A DNA stretch of 64,000 nt from Streptomyces anulatus (GCF_014650675.1 NZ_BMVK01000006.1:124001-188000), one strand, 5' to 3'; positions 6,622-15,943 are shown, counted from the stretch's first letter. The notes: generated from the sequence alone by a model not told the origin. Program-made: numbers and translations.

Positions 6622-9249
6622 CTAGGGCCTGCGGGCCGAGGTGACCCGGTAGACGTCGTAGACGCCCTCCACGCCGCGTACGGCCTTCAGGACGTGGCCC
6701 AGGTGCTTGGGGTCGCCCATCTCGAAGGTGAAGCGCGAGGTGGCCACCCGGTCGCGGGACGTCTGGACGGCCGCCGAGAGGATGTTGACGTGCTGGTCGG
6801 AGAGGATCCGTGTGACGTCGGAGAGCAGCCGGGAGCGGTCCAGCGCCTCGACCTGGATGGCGACCAGGAAGACCGAGGACTGCGTGGGCGCCCACTCGAC
6901 CTCCAGGATCCGTTCGGGCTGCTGCGAGAGCGACTCCACGTTGACGCAGTCGGCGCGGTGCACGGATACGCCGCTGCCCCGGGTGACGAAGCCGATGATC
7001 GGGTCGCCGGGGACGGGCGTACAGCAGCGGGCCAGTTTGACCCAGACGTCCTCGACGCCCTTGACGACGACGCCGGGATCCGCGTTGGCGCGGCGCTTGC
7101 TGCGGCCGCCGTGCGAGGGCGGGGTGGACTCGGCGAGGTCCTCGTTGGCCTCGTCGTGGCCGCCGAGCGCCTGGACCAGCTTCTGCACGACGCCCGCCGC
7201 CGCGACATGGCCCTCGCCGATCGCCGCGTACAGCGAGGAGATGTCCGGGTAGCGCATCTCGTGGGCGAGGGTGACCAGGGAGTCGCCGGTCAGGATGCGC
7301 TGGATCGGCAGGTTCTGCTTGCGCATGGCGCGCGCGATGGAGTCCTTGCCCTGCTCGATGGCCTCGTCGCGGCGTTCCTTGGAGAACCAGGCGCGGATCT
7401 TGTTGCGGGCGCGCGGCGACTTGACGAAGCCGAGCCAGTCCCGGGAGGGTCCGGCGCCGGCCGCCTTGGAGGTGAAGACCTCGACCAGGTCACCGTTGTC
7501 GAGCGTCGATTCGAGCGGGACGAGCCGCCCGTTGACGCGTGCTCCTATGGTCCGGTGGCCGACCTCGGTGTGGACGGCGTACGCGAAGTCGACGGGGGTC
7601 GCACCGGCCGGCAGCGCTATCACGTCGCCCTTCGGCGTGAACACGAAGACCTCGTTGCGCGAGAGGTCGAAGCGCAGGGACTCCAGGAACTCGCTGGGGT
7701 CCTCGGTCTCCTTCTGCCAGTCCAGGAGCTGACGCAGCCACGCCATGTCGTTGACGGTGTCCTGGCCGCGCCCGGTGTTCTTGGGGACGTCGGTGCGCAC
7801 CTTGGAGGCGCCCGCGACGGCCTCCTGCTTGTACTTCCAGTGGGCGGCGATGCCGTACTCGGCGCGGCGGTGCATGTCGAAGGTGCGGATCTGGAGCTCG
7901 ACGGGCTTGCCGCTGGGACCGATCACCGTGGTGTGCAGTGACTGGTACATGTTGAACTTGGGCATCGCGATGTAGTCCTTGAACCGCCCGGGCACCGGGT
8001 TCCACCGGGCGTGGACGGTGCCGAGCGCCGCGTAGCAGTCGCGGACGGTGTCGACGAGGACGCGGATGCCCACCAGGTCGTAGATCTCGGCGAAGTCGCG
8101 GCCTCGCACGATCATCTTCTGGTAGACGCTGTAGTAGTGCTTGGGGCGGCCGGTGACGGTGGCCTTGATGCGGGCGGCGCGCAGGTCGGCCTGGACCTCG
8201 TCGGTCACTATGGCGAGGTATTCGTCGCGCTTGGGGGCGCGCTCGGCGACGAGCCGGACGATCTCGTCGTACATCTTGGGGTAGAGGATCGCGAAGGCGA
8301 GGTCCTCCAGCTCCCACTTGATGGTGTTCATGCCCAGCCGGTGTGCCAGCGGGGCGTAGATCTCCAGCGTCTCGCGGGCCTTCTTCTCCTGCTTCTCCCG
8401 CTTGAGGTAGCGCATGGTGCGCATGTTGTGCAGGCGGTCGGCGAGCTTGATGACCAGGACCCGGGGGTCCTTGGCCATGGCGACGACCATCTTGCGGACG
8501 GTCTCGGCCTGCGCGGCCTCGCCGAACTTGACCTTGTCGAGCTTGGTGACGCCGTCGACGAGCAGGGCGACCTGGTCGCCGAAGTCGCGGCGCAGGGTGT
8601 CCAGGCCGTACTCGGTGTCCTCGACGGTGTCGTGCAGCAGGCCCGCCATCAGCGTCGCCGGGTCCATGCCCAGCTCGGCGAGGATCGTGGTGACGGCCAG
8701 CGGGTGGGTGATGTAGGGGTCGCCGCTCTTGCGCTTCTGGCCCCGGTGCCAGCGCTCGGCGACCTGGTAGGCCTTCTCGATCTGGCGGAGCGTGGCCGTC
8801 TCGATCTTGGGGTCGTTGCCCCTGACCGTACGCAGGAGGGGTTCCAGGACCGGGTTGTACGGGCTGGAGCGCTGTACGCCCAGTCGGGCGAGGCGGGCCC
8901 GCACACGGTTGGAGGAGCCGCCGGTGCGCGAGGCGGCCCCGGTGGTGGCCCCGGCCTTCGCGGGGGGCCCGGGAGGCGGGGGCTTGGGCGCGGCGGCGGC
9001 CGGTTTCCTGGCCGGCGGCTGCGCCGGGCCCGTCGTCCCGGCCGGGTCCGGGGGCGTCTCGGGGCCCGCGGGCTTCGCGGGAGGGGCGGCGGCCGGACCG
9101 GCGGGCTTCGCGGCGGCCGGGGGGCGCACGGCGCCGGCGGCGGGCGCGGGCTCCGGCGCGTTCGAGGGCGCGGCCTTTTCCGGCGTGGCGGGGGCCGCCA
9201 CGGGCTTGTCGGGCTGCGGGGCGGCGGCTGACTGGGCCTCGTCTGGCAA
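6622..9249 (-). CDS. relA: Bifunctional (p)ppGpp synthetase/hydrolase RelA/SpoT homologue
   Basis: Long RSH enzyme (875 aa) that makes and degrades (p)ppGpp. Domains in order: a Pro/Ala-rich low-complexity extension (about 5-110), an HD hydrolase domain (H182, then H206-D207 in GLLHDTVEDT), a synthetase domain (about 320-470; EIYDLVGIRV, RFKDYIAMPK, YQSLHTTV, ELQIRT), a TGS domain (about 533-593), a zinc-finger-like helical part with CC near residue 745, and a C-terminal ACT domain (about 785-868). The RFKD form of the RXKD motif marks the bifunctional class rather than the EXDD monofunctional RelA class. Start is TTG 9249, behind GAGGAGC, because upstream in-frame starts lack a ribosome site and read through the promoter region. 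An upstream hairpin isolates it from apt. Confidence 0.96.
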   Translation of the reverse strand: MPDEAQSAAAPQPDKPVAAPATPEKAAPSNAPEPAPAAGAVRPPAAAKPAGPAAAPPAKPAGPETPPDPAGTTGPAQPPARKPAAAAPKPPPPGPPAKAGATTGAASRTGGSSNRVRARLARLGVQRSSPYNPVLEPLLRTVRGNDPKIETATLRQIEKAYQVAERWHRGQKRKSGDPYITHPLAVTTILAELGMDPATLMAGLLHDTVEDTEYGLDTLRRDFGDQVALLVDGVTKLDKVKFGEAAQAETVRKMVVAMAKDPRVLVIKLADRLHNMRTMRYLKREKQEKKARETLEIYAPLAHRLGMNTIKWELEDLAFAILYPKMYDEIVRLVAERAPKRDEYLAIVTDEVQADLRAARIKATVTGRPKHYYSVYQKMIVRGRDFAEIYDLVGIRVLVDTVRDCYAALGTVHARWNPVPGRFKDYIAMPKFNMYQSLHTTVIGPSGKPVELQIRTFDMHRRAEYGIAAHWKYKQEAVAGASKVRTDVPKNTGRGQDTVNDMAWLRQLLDWQKETEDPSEFLESLRFDLSRNEVFVFTPKGDVIALPAGATPVDFAYAVHTEVGHRTIGARVNGRLVPLESTLDNGDLVEVFTSKAAGAGPSRDWLGFVKSPRARNKIRAWFSKERRDEAIEQGKDSIARAMRKQNLPIQRILTGDSLVTLAHEMRYPDISSLYAAIGEGHVAAAGVVQKLVQALGGHDEANEDLAESTPPSHGGRSKRRANADPGVVVKGVEDVWVKLARCCTPVPGDPIIGFVTRGSGVSVHRADCVNVESLSQQPERILEVEWAPTQSSVFLVAIQVEALDRSRLLSDVTRILSDQHVNILSAAVQTSRDRVATSRFTFEMGDPKHLGHVLKAVRGVEGVYDVYRVTSARRP

Positions 9250-9341
9250 GAGCGCTCCTCGTGCGGATCCGGGGTACCCGGAGAGCCCATGGTATCGATC
9301 CCCCGGCGGGACCTCGCCCGGGGACGGTGGGAGCCCGCACA

Positions 9342-9384
9342 ACGACGGATGGGCACCCGGTGTTCCCGGGTGCCCATCCGTCGT
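9342..9384 (-). terminator. Terminator between apt and relA
   Basis: 19-bp perfect stem (9342-9360 with 9366-9384) with a 5-nt loop, 35 bp past the apt stop. It implies that relA has its own promoter in 9250-9341. Confidence 0.85.
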
Positions 9385-9418
9385 GCTCGGTGTCCGTCGC
9401 AGGTCGCTGACCGGCGGA

Positions 9419-9970
9419 TCAGACCGTGATCAGGGACTCCAGCGGTGCGCCCGCGAGGCCCGGCTCCAGGCGGGCCCGGCCCGCGAGGAAGCCGAGCTCC
9501 ATGAGGACCGCGACGCCCGCGACCTGGGCGCCGGCCCGCCGGATGAGCTCCAGCGAGGCCTCGGCGGTGCCGCCGGTGGCGAGGACGTCGTCGATGACCA
9601 TGACCCGGTCCCCGGCGTCGAGGTCCTCGGCGTGGATCTCGATCTCCGCGCTGCCGTACTCCAGCTCGTAGGGCTGGCTCAGCGTGGCACCGGGGAGCTT
9701 CCCGGCCTTGCGGACCGGGATGAACCCGATGCCCGCCCGGACCGCGACGGGCGCGGCCAGGATGAAGCCGCGCGCCTCCAGGCCGACGATCTTCGTGGCG
9801 CCGTGCCGTACGCACAGCTCCGCGAGGGCGTCGGTGAGCGCCGTGAAGGCCACCGGGTCCGCGAGCAGCGGAGTGATGTCCTTGAACATCACGCCCGGCT
9901 TCGGGTAGTCCGCGACATCACGGATCCGGCTGAGCAGCAGCTCCCTGATGGATTCGGTGGTGCTCGTCAT
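9419..9970 (-). CDS. apt: Adenine phosphoribosyltransferase
   Basis: Salvage enzyme converting adenine and PRPP to AMP, 183 aa, normal size. The PRPP-binding motif VMVIDDVLATGGT lies at about 122-134, and the adenine-binding region ESIRELLLSRIRDVADYPKPGVMFKDITPLL opens the protein. The start ATG at 9970 is only 3 bp after the secF stop, so it is translationally coupled to secF as the last gene of a secD-secF-apt unit. The same neighbours (secDF, apt, relA) are a well-known arrangement in Gram-positive bacteria. No anomalies. Confidence 0.97.
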   Translation of the reverse strand: MTSTTESIRELLLSRIRDVADYPKPGVMFKDITPLLADPVAFTALTDALAELCVRHGATKIVGLEARGFILAAPVAVRAGIGFIPVRKAGKLPGATLSQPYELEYGSAEIEIHAEDLDAGDRVMVIDDVLATGGTAEASLELIRRAGAQVAGVAVLMELGFLAGRARLEPGLAGAPLESLITV

Positions 9971-9973
9971 CGT

Positions 9974-11062
9974 TCAGCGCTTCCCGGGGGTACGGCCGTG
10001 CGACCGGGGGCGGCCGATCGCCGTGCCGGCCGTCTCGGCGTCGTCGCGCAGGTCCTCGGGGCCGTCGTCGTCGGGCGACTCGCCCTTGGCGGCCGCGGCG
10101 GCCCGCTTGGCGAGGATCCGCTTCTTCAGGGCCTTCATCTGCGGCTCGCGTTCCTTGAGGTCGGCGACGAGCGGCGTGGCGATGAAGATCGAGGAGTAGG
10201 CGCCGGCGGCGAGACCGACGAAGAGCGACAGCGAGATGTCGTTCAGCATGCCCGCGCCGAAGACGCCGCCGCCGATGAACAGCAGACCGGCCACCGGCAG
10301 CAGCGCCACCACGGTGGTGTTGATGGAGCGGACGAGCGTGCTGTTGATCGACCGGTTGGCGATCTCGCTGTAGGTGAAGCGGGTCTGCTTGGTGATGTCC
10401 TTCTGGCCCTCCTTGAGGCTGTCGAAGACCACCACCGTGTCGTACAGGGAGTAACCGAGAATGGTCAGCAGACCGATCACCGTGCCCGGCGTGACCTCGA
10501 AGCCGACCAGGGCGTAGACGCCGACGGTGATGGTGATGTCGTGGATCAGCGCGATGAGGGCGGCGACGGCCATCCGCCACTCGAAGGCGATGGCCAGATA
10601 GATCACCACCAGGATCATGAAGACCCCGAGGCCCGTCCAGGCCTTGTTCGCGATCTGCTCTCCCCAGCTGGGGCCGACCAGGTCCGCGTTGATGTCGTTG
10701 GCCGGGATACCGAGCTCGTCGGAGAGCGTCTCCTTGATCTCGTTGGCCTTGGCGGTGTCGACCTCGGTGATCTGGATGCGCAGACCGCCGTTGCCCAGCT
10801 CCTGGACGATCGCCATGTGGCCGGATGCCTCGGTCGCCACGTCGGTGGCCTGGGCGGTGGAGATCTGGGCCCTGGTGTCGGTCGTGAAGACCGCGCCGCC
10901 CTTGAACTCGATTCCCATGCGGAGGCCGCCGACCGCCACGCCGATGATGGCCGTGATGGTGATCAGGATCGAGATGCCGTACCAGATCTTGCGGTTGCGG
11001 ATGAAGTCGTAGCCGACCTCGCCTCGGTAGAGCCGGGCGCCGAGATTGCCGAGTCGCGACAT
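9974..11062 (-). CDS. secF: Protein translocase subunit SecF
   Basis: A 362-aa RND-type subunit which with SecD uses the proton gradient to pull proteins through SecYEG. Six membrane spans: one near residue 30-50, a periplasmic P1-like domain containing the GIEFKGG motif, then five clustered spans (about 140-300), followed by a charged cytoplasmic tail (after about 305) rich in Lys/Arg and Asp. I chose ATG 11062 (MSRLGNLGARLYRGE) over the upstream in-frame start at 11098 because AGGAGG lies 6 bases upstream inside the secD end; the ATG follows the secD stop after one base (TGAGATG), giving tight coupling. Confidence 0.95.
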   Translation of the reverse strand: MSRLGNLGARLYRGEVGYDFIRNRKIWYGISILITITAIIGVAVGGLRMGIEFKGGAVFTTDTRAQISTAQATDVATEASGHMAIVQELGNGGLRIQITEVDTAKANEIKETLSDELGIPANDINADLVGPSWGEQIANKAWTGLGVFMILVVIYLAIAFEWRMAVAALIALIHDITITVGVYALVGFEVTPGTVIGLLTILGYSLYDTVVVFDSLKEGQKDITKQTRFTYSEIANRSINSTLVRSINTTVVALLPVAGLLFIGGGVFGAGMLNDISLSLFVGLAAGAYSSIFIATPLVADLKEREPQMKALKKRILAKRAAAAAKGESPDDDGPEDLRDDAETAGTAIGRPRSHGRTPGKR

Positions 11063-11063
11063 C

Positions 11064-12836
11064 TCACGCCTCCTTCGGTTCGGTGGGGGCGTTGACACGG
11101 CGCGAGCGGCGCAACGGCGGCTGGGCGCCGAGCCGCTTCGGGTCCAGCCCGGACCACGGACCGCCCTTGGAGAAGAACTTCGTCCGGCCCATGAGCGTCA
11201 TCAGGGGCTTGGTGAAGAGGAACACCACGACGACGTCGAGCAGGGTGGTGAGCCCGAGCGTGAAGGCGAAGCCCTGCACCTTGCCGACGGTGACGATGAA
11301 GAGGACCGCCGCGGCCAGGAACGACACGAAGTCGGAGACCAGGATGGTGCGCCGGGCACGCGGCCAGGCGCGCTCGATGGCCGGACGGAGCGTGCGTCCT
11401 TCGCGGATCTCGTCTCTGACGCGTTCGAAGTAGACGATGAACGAGTCCGCTGTGATGCCGATGGCGACGATGGCGCCGCAGACCGCCGGTAGGTTCAGCG
11501 CGAAGCCGATGGCCGGGCCCAACAGGGCCATGATCGTGTACGTCAGTACGCCGGAGACCAGGAGGCTCAGGAGCGCGATGAACGCCAGGCCCCGGTAGTA
11601 GACGACCAGGTAGATGACGACCAGTGCCAGACCGATGGCGCCGGCGATCAGACCGCCCTTGAGCTGCTCGCTGCCGAGCGCGGCGGTCACCGTGGTGACG
11701 CTGACCTCCTCGAAGGTCAGCGGCAGTGCGCCGTAGGACAGGATGTTGCCGAGGTCCTCGGCCGACTGCTGATCGAAGCTGCCGGAGATCTGGGCGTTCT
11801 TGCTGAGCGCCGTGCGCACCGAGGGAGCGGAGACGACCTCACCGTCGAGGACGATCGCGAACTGGTTCATCGGCGGCTGCTGCTGCGAGAGCCGGCTGGT
11901 GATCGTCTGGAACTTCTTGGCGCCGGCGGAGGTGAACTCCATCGACACGATCCACTCGCCGGTCTGCTGCTCGATGGCGCCCTTGGCGTCGTCGACGTCG
12001 CTGCCGGAGACCTCGGCCGGGCCGAGGACGTACTTCTCGTAGCTGCCCGGGACGTTCGAACCGCAGGCGACGATCGAGTCGGTGGGCTTGGCGTTCTGCC
12101 CTGCCTCCGAGCGCTGCTTGGGGTCGGTGCAGTCGAGCTTGGCGAACTCCTCCTGGAGCTTGGCCGTGGCCGGGTCCGCGGAGGGCGATGCCTCGGGGGA
12201 ATCGGACGGCTTCGGCTTGTCGGAGGCGCCGGGGGTCGGGTCGTCCTTCGTCAGGGCGCCGGTGACCGCGCGGCCCTGGGTGGTGGCGCTCGCCGAGGGG
12301 GTGGCCTCCGAACCGGTGGCCTCCTCGCCCTTGGGCTTGTCCGCGCCTTCGGCGGACTCACCGGGCTTCGGGGTGGCGCTGCCCGAGGGAGTCGCGGAAC
12401 CGGAGGGCGTGGGCTCTGCGGGGCCGCTCGCCTGCACCGTCAGAACAGGCCGGAAGTAGAGCTGGGCGGTGGTGCCGACCTGCTCCTGGGCCTGCTTGGA
12501 ATTCGTCCCCTTGGGGATGTTGACGATGATGTTCTTCGAGCCCTGGGTCTGAACCTCGGCCTCGGAAACGCCCAGACCGTTGACACGCCGCTCGATGATC
12601 CCGACCGCGGTGTCCATGTTGGTCTTGTTGATCGCGTTCGGCTTGCCGGGCTGGTTCTGCGCCTCCAGCGTGATCGACGTCCCGCCGGCCAGGTCGATGC
12701 CCAGCCGGGGCGTGGTGTGCCCGGACAGGAACAACCCGCCGGTGAGCGCGACCATGGCGATGAGGATCAGAGCCAGGGCACGCCCCGGCCTGCCCTGACC
12801 GCCGGACGGCCCTCGGCCCTTCTTGGGTGCTGCCAC
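11064..12836 (-). CDS. secD: Protein translocase subunit SecD
   Basis: A 590-aa RND-type partner of SecF. Start GTG 12836. A first membrane span lies at about 20-38, followed by the DLAGG motif (about 48-52), the large extracytoplasmic P1 domain, and five C-terminal spans starting near 400, including the GxxADSFIVYFERVRDE region conserved in SecD. The P1 domain carries an inserted low-complexity segment (about 140-225) of Ser, Pro, Glu, Ala and Lys, common in Streptomyces SecD and likely disordered. A strong hairpin separates it from yajC, so secD probably has a promoter of its own despite the yajC-secD-secF synteny. Confidence 0.96.
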   Translation of the reverse strand: MAAPKKGRGPSGGQGRPGRALALILIAMVALTGGLFLSGHTTPRLGIDLAGGTSITLEAQNQPGKPNAINKTNMDTAVGIIERRVNGLGVSEAEVQTQGSKNIIVNIPKGTNSKQAQEQVGTTAQLYFRPVLTVQASGPAEPTPSGSATPSGSATPKPGESAEGADKPKGEEATGSEATPSASATTQGRAVTGALTKDDPTPGASDKPKPSDSPEASPSADPATAKLQEEFAKLDCTDPKQRSEAGQNAKPTDSIVACGSNVPGSYEKYVLGPAEVSGSDVDDAKGAIEQQTGEWIVSMEFTSAGAKKFQTITSRLSQQQPPMNQFAIVLDGEVVSAPSVRTALSKNAQISGSFDQQSAEDLGNILSYGALPLTFEEVSVTTVTAALGSEQLKGGLIAGAIGLALVVIYLVVYYRGLAFIALLSLLVSGVLTYTIMALLGPAIGFALNLPAVCGAIVAIGITADSFIVYFERVRDEIREGRTLRPAIERAWPRARRTILVSDFVSFLAAAVLFIVTVGKVQGFAFTLGLTTLLDVVVVFLFTKPLMTLMGRTKFFSKGGPWSGLDPKRLGAQPPLRRSRRVNAPTEPKEA

Positions 12837-12933
12837 CTTCTCGTTTCTCCCTGTCCAACCGCCCCGCGCCGGGTACGCGCCCGAGCGGCCACGAAGTGTA
12901 GTGGGGACCCTGCCCCCGCAGACGACCGCACGG

Positions 12934-12977
12934 TCCCGGGGACGCCGCGCGCCGGTGGGCGCGCGACGTCCCCGGGA
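12934..12977 (-). terminator. Terminator downstream of yajC
   Basis: Long hairpin: 12934-12953 pairs with 12958-12977 with a single C-A mismatch and a 4-nt loop, just past the yajC stop. Confidence 0.8.
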
Positions 12978-12986
12978 TCGTGAGAA

Positions 12987-13466
12987 CTACTTGGAGTCGG
13001 CCTCGCCGTCGGTCTTGCTCTCGCCCTTGGCGTCCTTGACGTCCTTCGCGTCCTCGACCTCGGCGTCGTCGGCCGCGTCGTCCTTGGCCAGGTCGATCTT
13101 GGCGACACCGGCGTCGTCGGACTCACCGGTCAGCGAGGAGGCGTCGTCGGGAACGACGGTGCCGTCCGCGTCCAGCTCCTGGTCGTCACCGTGCACGATG
13201 CGGTTGTACTCCGCGTCGTCCAGGACGGCGCCGATGGAGTTCTTCGCGTAGATGGCGTGCACGCCGGGAGCGACCTCGAGGAGAACGGTGTCGTCGTGGA
13301 CTTCCTTGACGGTGGCGTACATGCCCCCGATCGTCCGGACGCCGGTGCCCGGCTGCATGTCGTTGCGCATCTGCGCGGCCGCCGCCTGCTTCTTCTTGGC
13401 GGAGCGGGTCATCAGGAACATGGCCCCGATGAGCACGATGAAGGGGAGGAGAGTCAAGATATCCAC
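12987..13466 (-). CDS. yajC: Preprotein translocase accessory subunit YajC
   Basis: A 159-aa YajC-family protein that associates with SecDF. It has one N-terminal membrane span (about 3-20), a basic patch RSAKKKQAAAA, then the conserved YajC core (GTGVRTIGGMYATVKEVHDDTVLLEV). The last 55 or so residues form a very acidic Asp/Glu/Ala/Lys tail (EDAKDVKDAKGE and similar), longer than in proteobacterial YajC (about 110 aa). The start is GTG 13466 with GGAA upstream, giving VDILTLLPFIV; the longer in-frame opening would run through the promoter at 13556-13585. Followed by a terminator, preceded by ruvB. Confidence 0.92.
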   Translation of the reverse strand: MDILTLLPFIVLIGAMFLMTRSAKKKQAAAAQMRNDMQPGTGVRTIGGMYATVKEVHDDTVLLEVAPGVHAIYAKNSIGAVLDDAEYNRIVHGDDQELDADGTVVPDDASSLTGESDDAGVAKIDLAKDDAADDAEVEDAKDVKDAKGESKTDGEADSK

Positions 13467-13555
13467 GGGACGGGAATTCCTTCGCACGACCGCGCTGGAA
13501 TGCGGCCTGTATATACGGGGGTGGGTACACCGACCGGTAAGGGCGGCATCGGCGG

Positions 13556-13585
13556 AGTCTAAGCGAGTCCGCATCGATGGAACAA
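13556..13585 (-). promoter_or_regulatory. Candidate sigma-70 type promoter of yajC
   Basis: On the minus strand TTGTTC (13585-13580), 18-bp spacer, TAGACT (13561-13556); about 90 bp upstream of the yajC GTG. Confidence 0.6.
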
Positions 13586-13632
13586 CGCCCAGCATGGCAC
13601 CGGGGTTCCTGTACACGCGAACCTGTGACGCA

Positions 13633-14721
13633 TCACGCCCCGAACAGGCCCTGTTGTCCCTTTGCTCCGTGCTGCGGCGGGACCAGTCCCAGATGTGCCC
13701 AGGCCGCCGGGGTCGCGACGCGGCCGCGCGGGGTCCTGGCCAGCAGTCCTTCCCGTACGAGGAAGGGCTCGGCGACCTCCTCGACGGTCTCCCGCTCCTC
13801 CCCCACCGCGACCGCCAGCGTGGACAGGCCCACCGGGCCGCCGCCGAAGAGTTTCAGCAGGGCGCCGAGGACGGCGCGGTCCAGCCGATCGAGTCCGCGG
13901 GCGTCAACCTCGTACACCTTGAGGGCCGCCTTCGCGATCTCCCGGTCGATCGTGCCCTCCGCCTTGACCTGGGCGTAGTCGCGGACGCGGCGCAGCAGGC
14001 GGTTGGCGATACGGGGGGTGCCCCGGGAGCGTCCGGCGATCTCGGCGGCGCCCTCCACATCGATGCCGACGTCGAGAAGACTGGCGGAGCGGTGGATGAC
14101 GCGTTCCAGCTCTGCGGGGGCGTAGAACTCCATGTGCCCGGTGAAGCCGAAGCGGTCGCGCAGCGGGGGCGGCAGCAGTCCGGCCCGGGTGGTGGCCCCG
14201 ACCAGGGTGAAGGGCGGCAGTTCGAGCGGGATCGCGGTGGCGCCGGGGCCCTTGCCGACGATGACGTCGACCCGGAAGTCCTCCATCGCCATGTAGAGCA
14301 TCTCCTCGGCGGGCCGGGACATGCGGTGGATCTCGTCGAGGAAGAGGACCTCGCCCTCCTGGAGGGAGGAGAGGATCGCCGCGAGGTCGCCGGCGTGCTG
14401 GATGGCGGGGCCCGAGGTGATCCTGATCGGGGCGTTCATCTCGGCCGCGATGATCATCGAAAGAGTGGTCTTGCCGAGGCCGGGGGCGCCGGAGAGCAGT
14501 ACGTGGTCGGCGGTGGCACCACGGGCGCGGGCGGCCTTGAGCACCAGGTCGAGCTGTTCGCGGACCTTCTCCTGGCCGACGAACTCCTCCAGGTCCTTGG
14601 GGCGCAGGGCCGCCTCGACCGCGGTGTCCTCGCCGTCGAGATGGCCGGCGTCGACCAGCCGGTCGTCGAGGACCGGGCCGGTCGGCTCATCGGTCTCGGT
14701 TCCGGTCTCGTCCCAGTTCAT
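13633..14721 (-). CDS. ruvB: Holliday junction branch migration DNA helicase RuvB
   Basis: Hexameric AAA+ motor that drives branch migration on RuvA-bound Holliday junctions; 362 aa. Walker A GAPGLGKTT (about 78-86), Walker B LFLDEIHR (about 128-135), sensor 1 GATTRAG, arginine-finger region RDRFG and a C-terminal winged helix (GGGPVGLSTLAVAVGEERETVEEVAEPFLVREGLL) are all visible. The start ATG 14721 has GAAGAAGG upstream and gives an N-terminal acidic extension of about 35 residues before the conserved LRPKDLEEFVGQ. It is the last gene of the ruvC-ruvA-ruvB unit. Confidence 0.97.
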   Translation of the reverse strand: MNWDETGTETDEPTGPVLDDRLVDAGHLDGEDTAVEAALRPKDLEEFVGQEKVREQLDLVLKAARARGATADHVLLSGAPGLGKTTLSMIIAAEMNAPIRITSGPAIQHAGDLAAILSSLQEGEVLFLDEIHRMSRPAEEMLYMAMEDFRVDVIVGKGPGATAIPLELPPFTLVGATTRAGLLPPPLRDRFGFTGHMEFYAPAELERVIHRSASLLDVGIDVEGAAEIAGRSRGTPRIANRLLRRVRDYAQVKAEGTIDREIAKAALKVYEVDARGLDRLDRAVLGALLKLFGGGPVGLSTLAVAVGEERETVEEVAEPFLVREGLLARTPRGRVATPAAWAHLGLVPPQHGAKGQQGLFGA

Positions 14722-14750
14722 CAAGGCCTTCTTCGGTGGTTCGGTGCCGG

Positions 14751-15377
14751 TCAGCGTGCGCGGTTGAGAGTCTGCAGGGCGGCCCGCAGCAGCTGCGGCA
14801 CGGGGGGTGCCGTGCCCTCGGCGACGGCGGCCTCGGCCTGCGGGGCGACGGCGTTGACGGCCTCGTCGGCCTCGCGGCTCGCGTACCCGAGGCCGATCAG
14901 GGCGGCCTGGAGCTGGTCGCGCCAGCCGGAGGTGACGGGGGTGCCGATGCCCTGCTGGCCGATGTGCGCGCCGACCGGTTCGCCGAGCCGGTCCTTGAGT
15001 TCCAGGAGCAGCTTCTGCGCACCCTTCTTCCCGATGCCGGAGACGGCGGTGAGCGCCTTCTCGTCGCCGGTGGAGACCGCGAGGCGCAGGGCGTCGGGGC
15101 TGTGGGTGGCGAGCATGGCCTGGGCGAGGCGCGGTCCGACGCCGCTGGCGGTCTGGAGGAGCTCGAACACCTGCCGCTCGTCGTCGTCCCGGAAGCCGTA
15201 CAGGGTGAGGGAGTCCTCGCGGACGACCAGCGAGGTGGCGAGCCGGGCCTCCTTGCCGACGCGCAGGTCGGCGAGGGTGTGCGGGGTGCACTGGACCGCC
15301 ATGCCGATGCCGCCGACCTCGATGACGGCCGTGGTCGGGGCGAGGGCGGCCACCGGGCCGGAGACGAAGGCGATCAT
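14751..15377 (-). CDS. ruvA: Holliday junction branch migration protein RuvA
   Basis: Tetrameric junction-binding partner of RuvB, 208 aa. Domain I is an N-terminal OB fold (MIAFVSGPVAAL, residues 1-64), domain II carries two helix-hairpin-helix motifs (LLQTASGVGPRLAQAML and LTAVSGIGKKGAQKLLLELKD), and domain III is the C-terminal RuvB-contacting helical module (QAALIGLGYASREADEAV). Start ATG 15377 overlaps the ruvC stop as ATGA, so translation is coupled. Normal length, nothing odd. Confidence 0.97.
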   Translation of the reverse strand: MIAFVSGPVAALAPTTAVIEVGGIGMAVQCTPHTLADLRVGKEARLATSLVVREDSLTLYGFRDDDERQVFELLQTASGVGPRLAQAMLATHSPDALRLAVSTGDEKALTAVSGIGKKGAQKLLLELKDRLGEPVGAHIGQQGIGTPVTSGWRDQLQAALIGLGYASREADEAVNAVAPQAEAAVAEGTAPPVPQLLRAALQTLNRAR

Positions 15378-15943
15378 GCGGTGCGGCCTTTCGACGTGCG
15401 GGGCGTGCGGGAGATGCCGGGTGCGGCCTGCGTGCGGTGGGCGGCGACGGCCTGCTGGAGCCGGTTCTGCGCGGGGGCGCGCCAGATGTGGCAGATGGCC
15501 AGGGCCAGGGCGTCGGCGGCGTCGGCGGGCTTGGGCGGTGCGTCCAGTCTCAGCAGCCGGGTCACCATCGCGCCGACCTGGGCCTTGTCGGCGCGGCCGG
15601 ATCCGGTGACCGCCGCCTTGACCTCGCTGGGGGTGTGCAGGGCGACCGGGATCCCGCGGCGCGCGGCGCAGAGCATGGCGACCGCGCTGGCCTGGGCGGT
15701 GCCCATCACCGTGCGGACGTTGTGCTGGGCGAAGACCCGCTCCACGGCCACGTAACCCGGGGAGTGCTCGTCGAGCCACTGCTCCATGCCGCGCTCGATG
15801 GCGACGAGCCGGTCGCCGAGCTCCGCGTCGGCGGGGGTGCGCACGACGCCGACGCCGATCATCGTCAACGGGCGGCCCGCGACGCCTTCGACCACGCCGA
15901 CACCGCACCGGGTCAGCCCCGGGTCAACACCCAGAACCCGCAT
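15374..15943 (-). CDS. ruvC: Crossover junction endodeoxyribonuclease RuvC
   Basis: Dimeric Holliday junction resolvase, 189 aa. The four acidic catalytic residues are in place: D7 (GVDPG), E68 (AVERVF), D141 and D144 (ADAADALALA). The core fold ends near residue 160; the remaining ~28 residues form a basic tail (QAAPGISRTPRTSKGRTA) not needed in E. coli RuvC. First gene of the ruvCAB unit, about 165 bp downstream of the yebC-family gene but separated from it by a hairpin. Confidence 0.97.
   Translation of the reverse strand: MRVLGVDPGLTRCGVGVVEGVAGRPLTMIGVGVVRTPADAELGDRLVAIERGMEQWLDEHSPGYVAVERVFAQHNVRTVMGTAQASAVAMLCAARRGIPVALHTPSEVKAAVTGSGRADKAQVGAMVTRLLRLDAPPKPADAADALALAICHIWRAPAQNRLQQAVAAHRTQAAPGISRTPRTSKGRTA

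Noticed and set aside
13633..15291. Extended 552-codon version of ruvB
   Set aside because: The first 190 codons overlap ruvA in another frame and are Arg/Pro-rich; the real start is ATG 14721.
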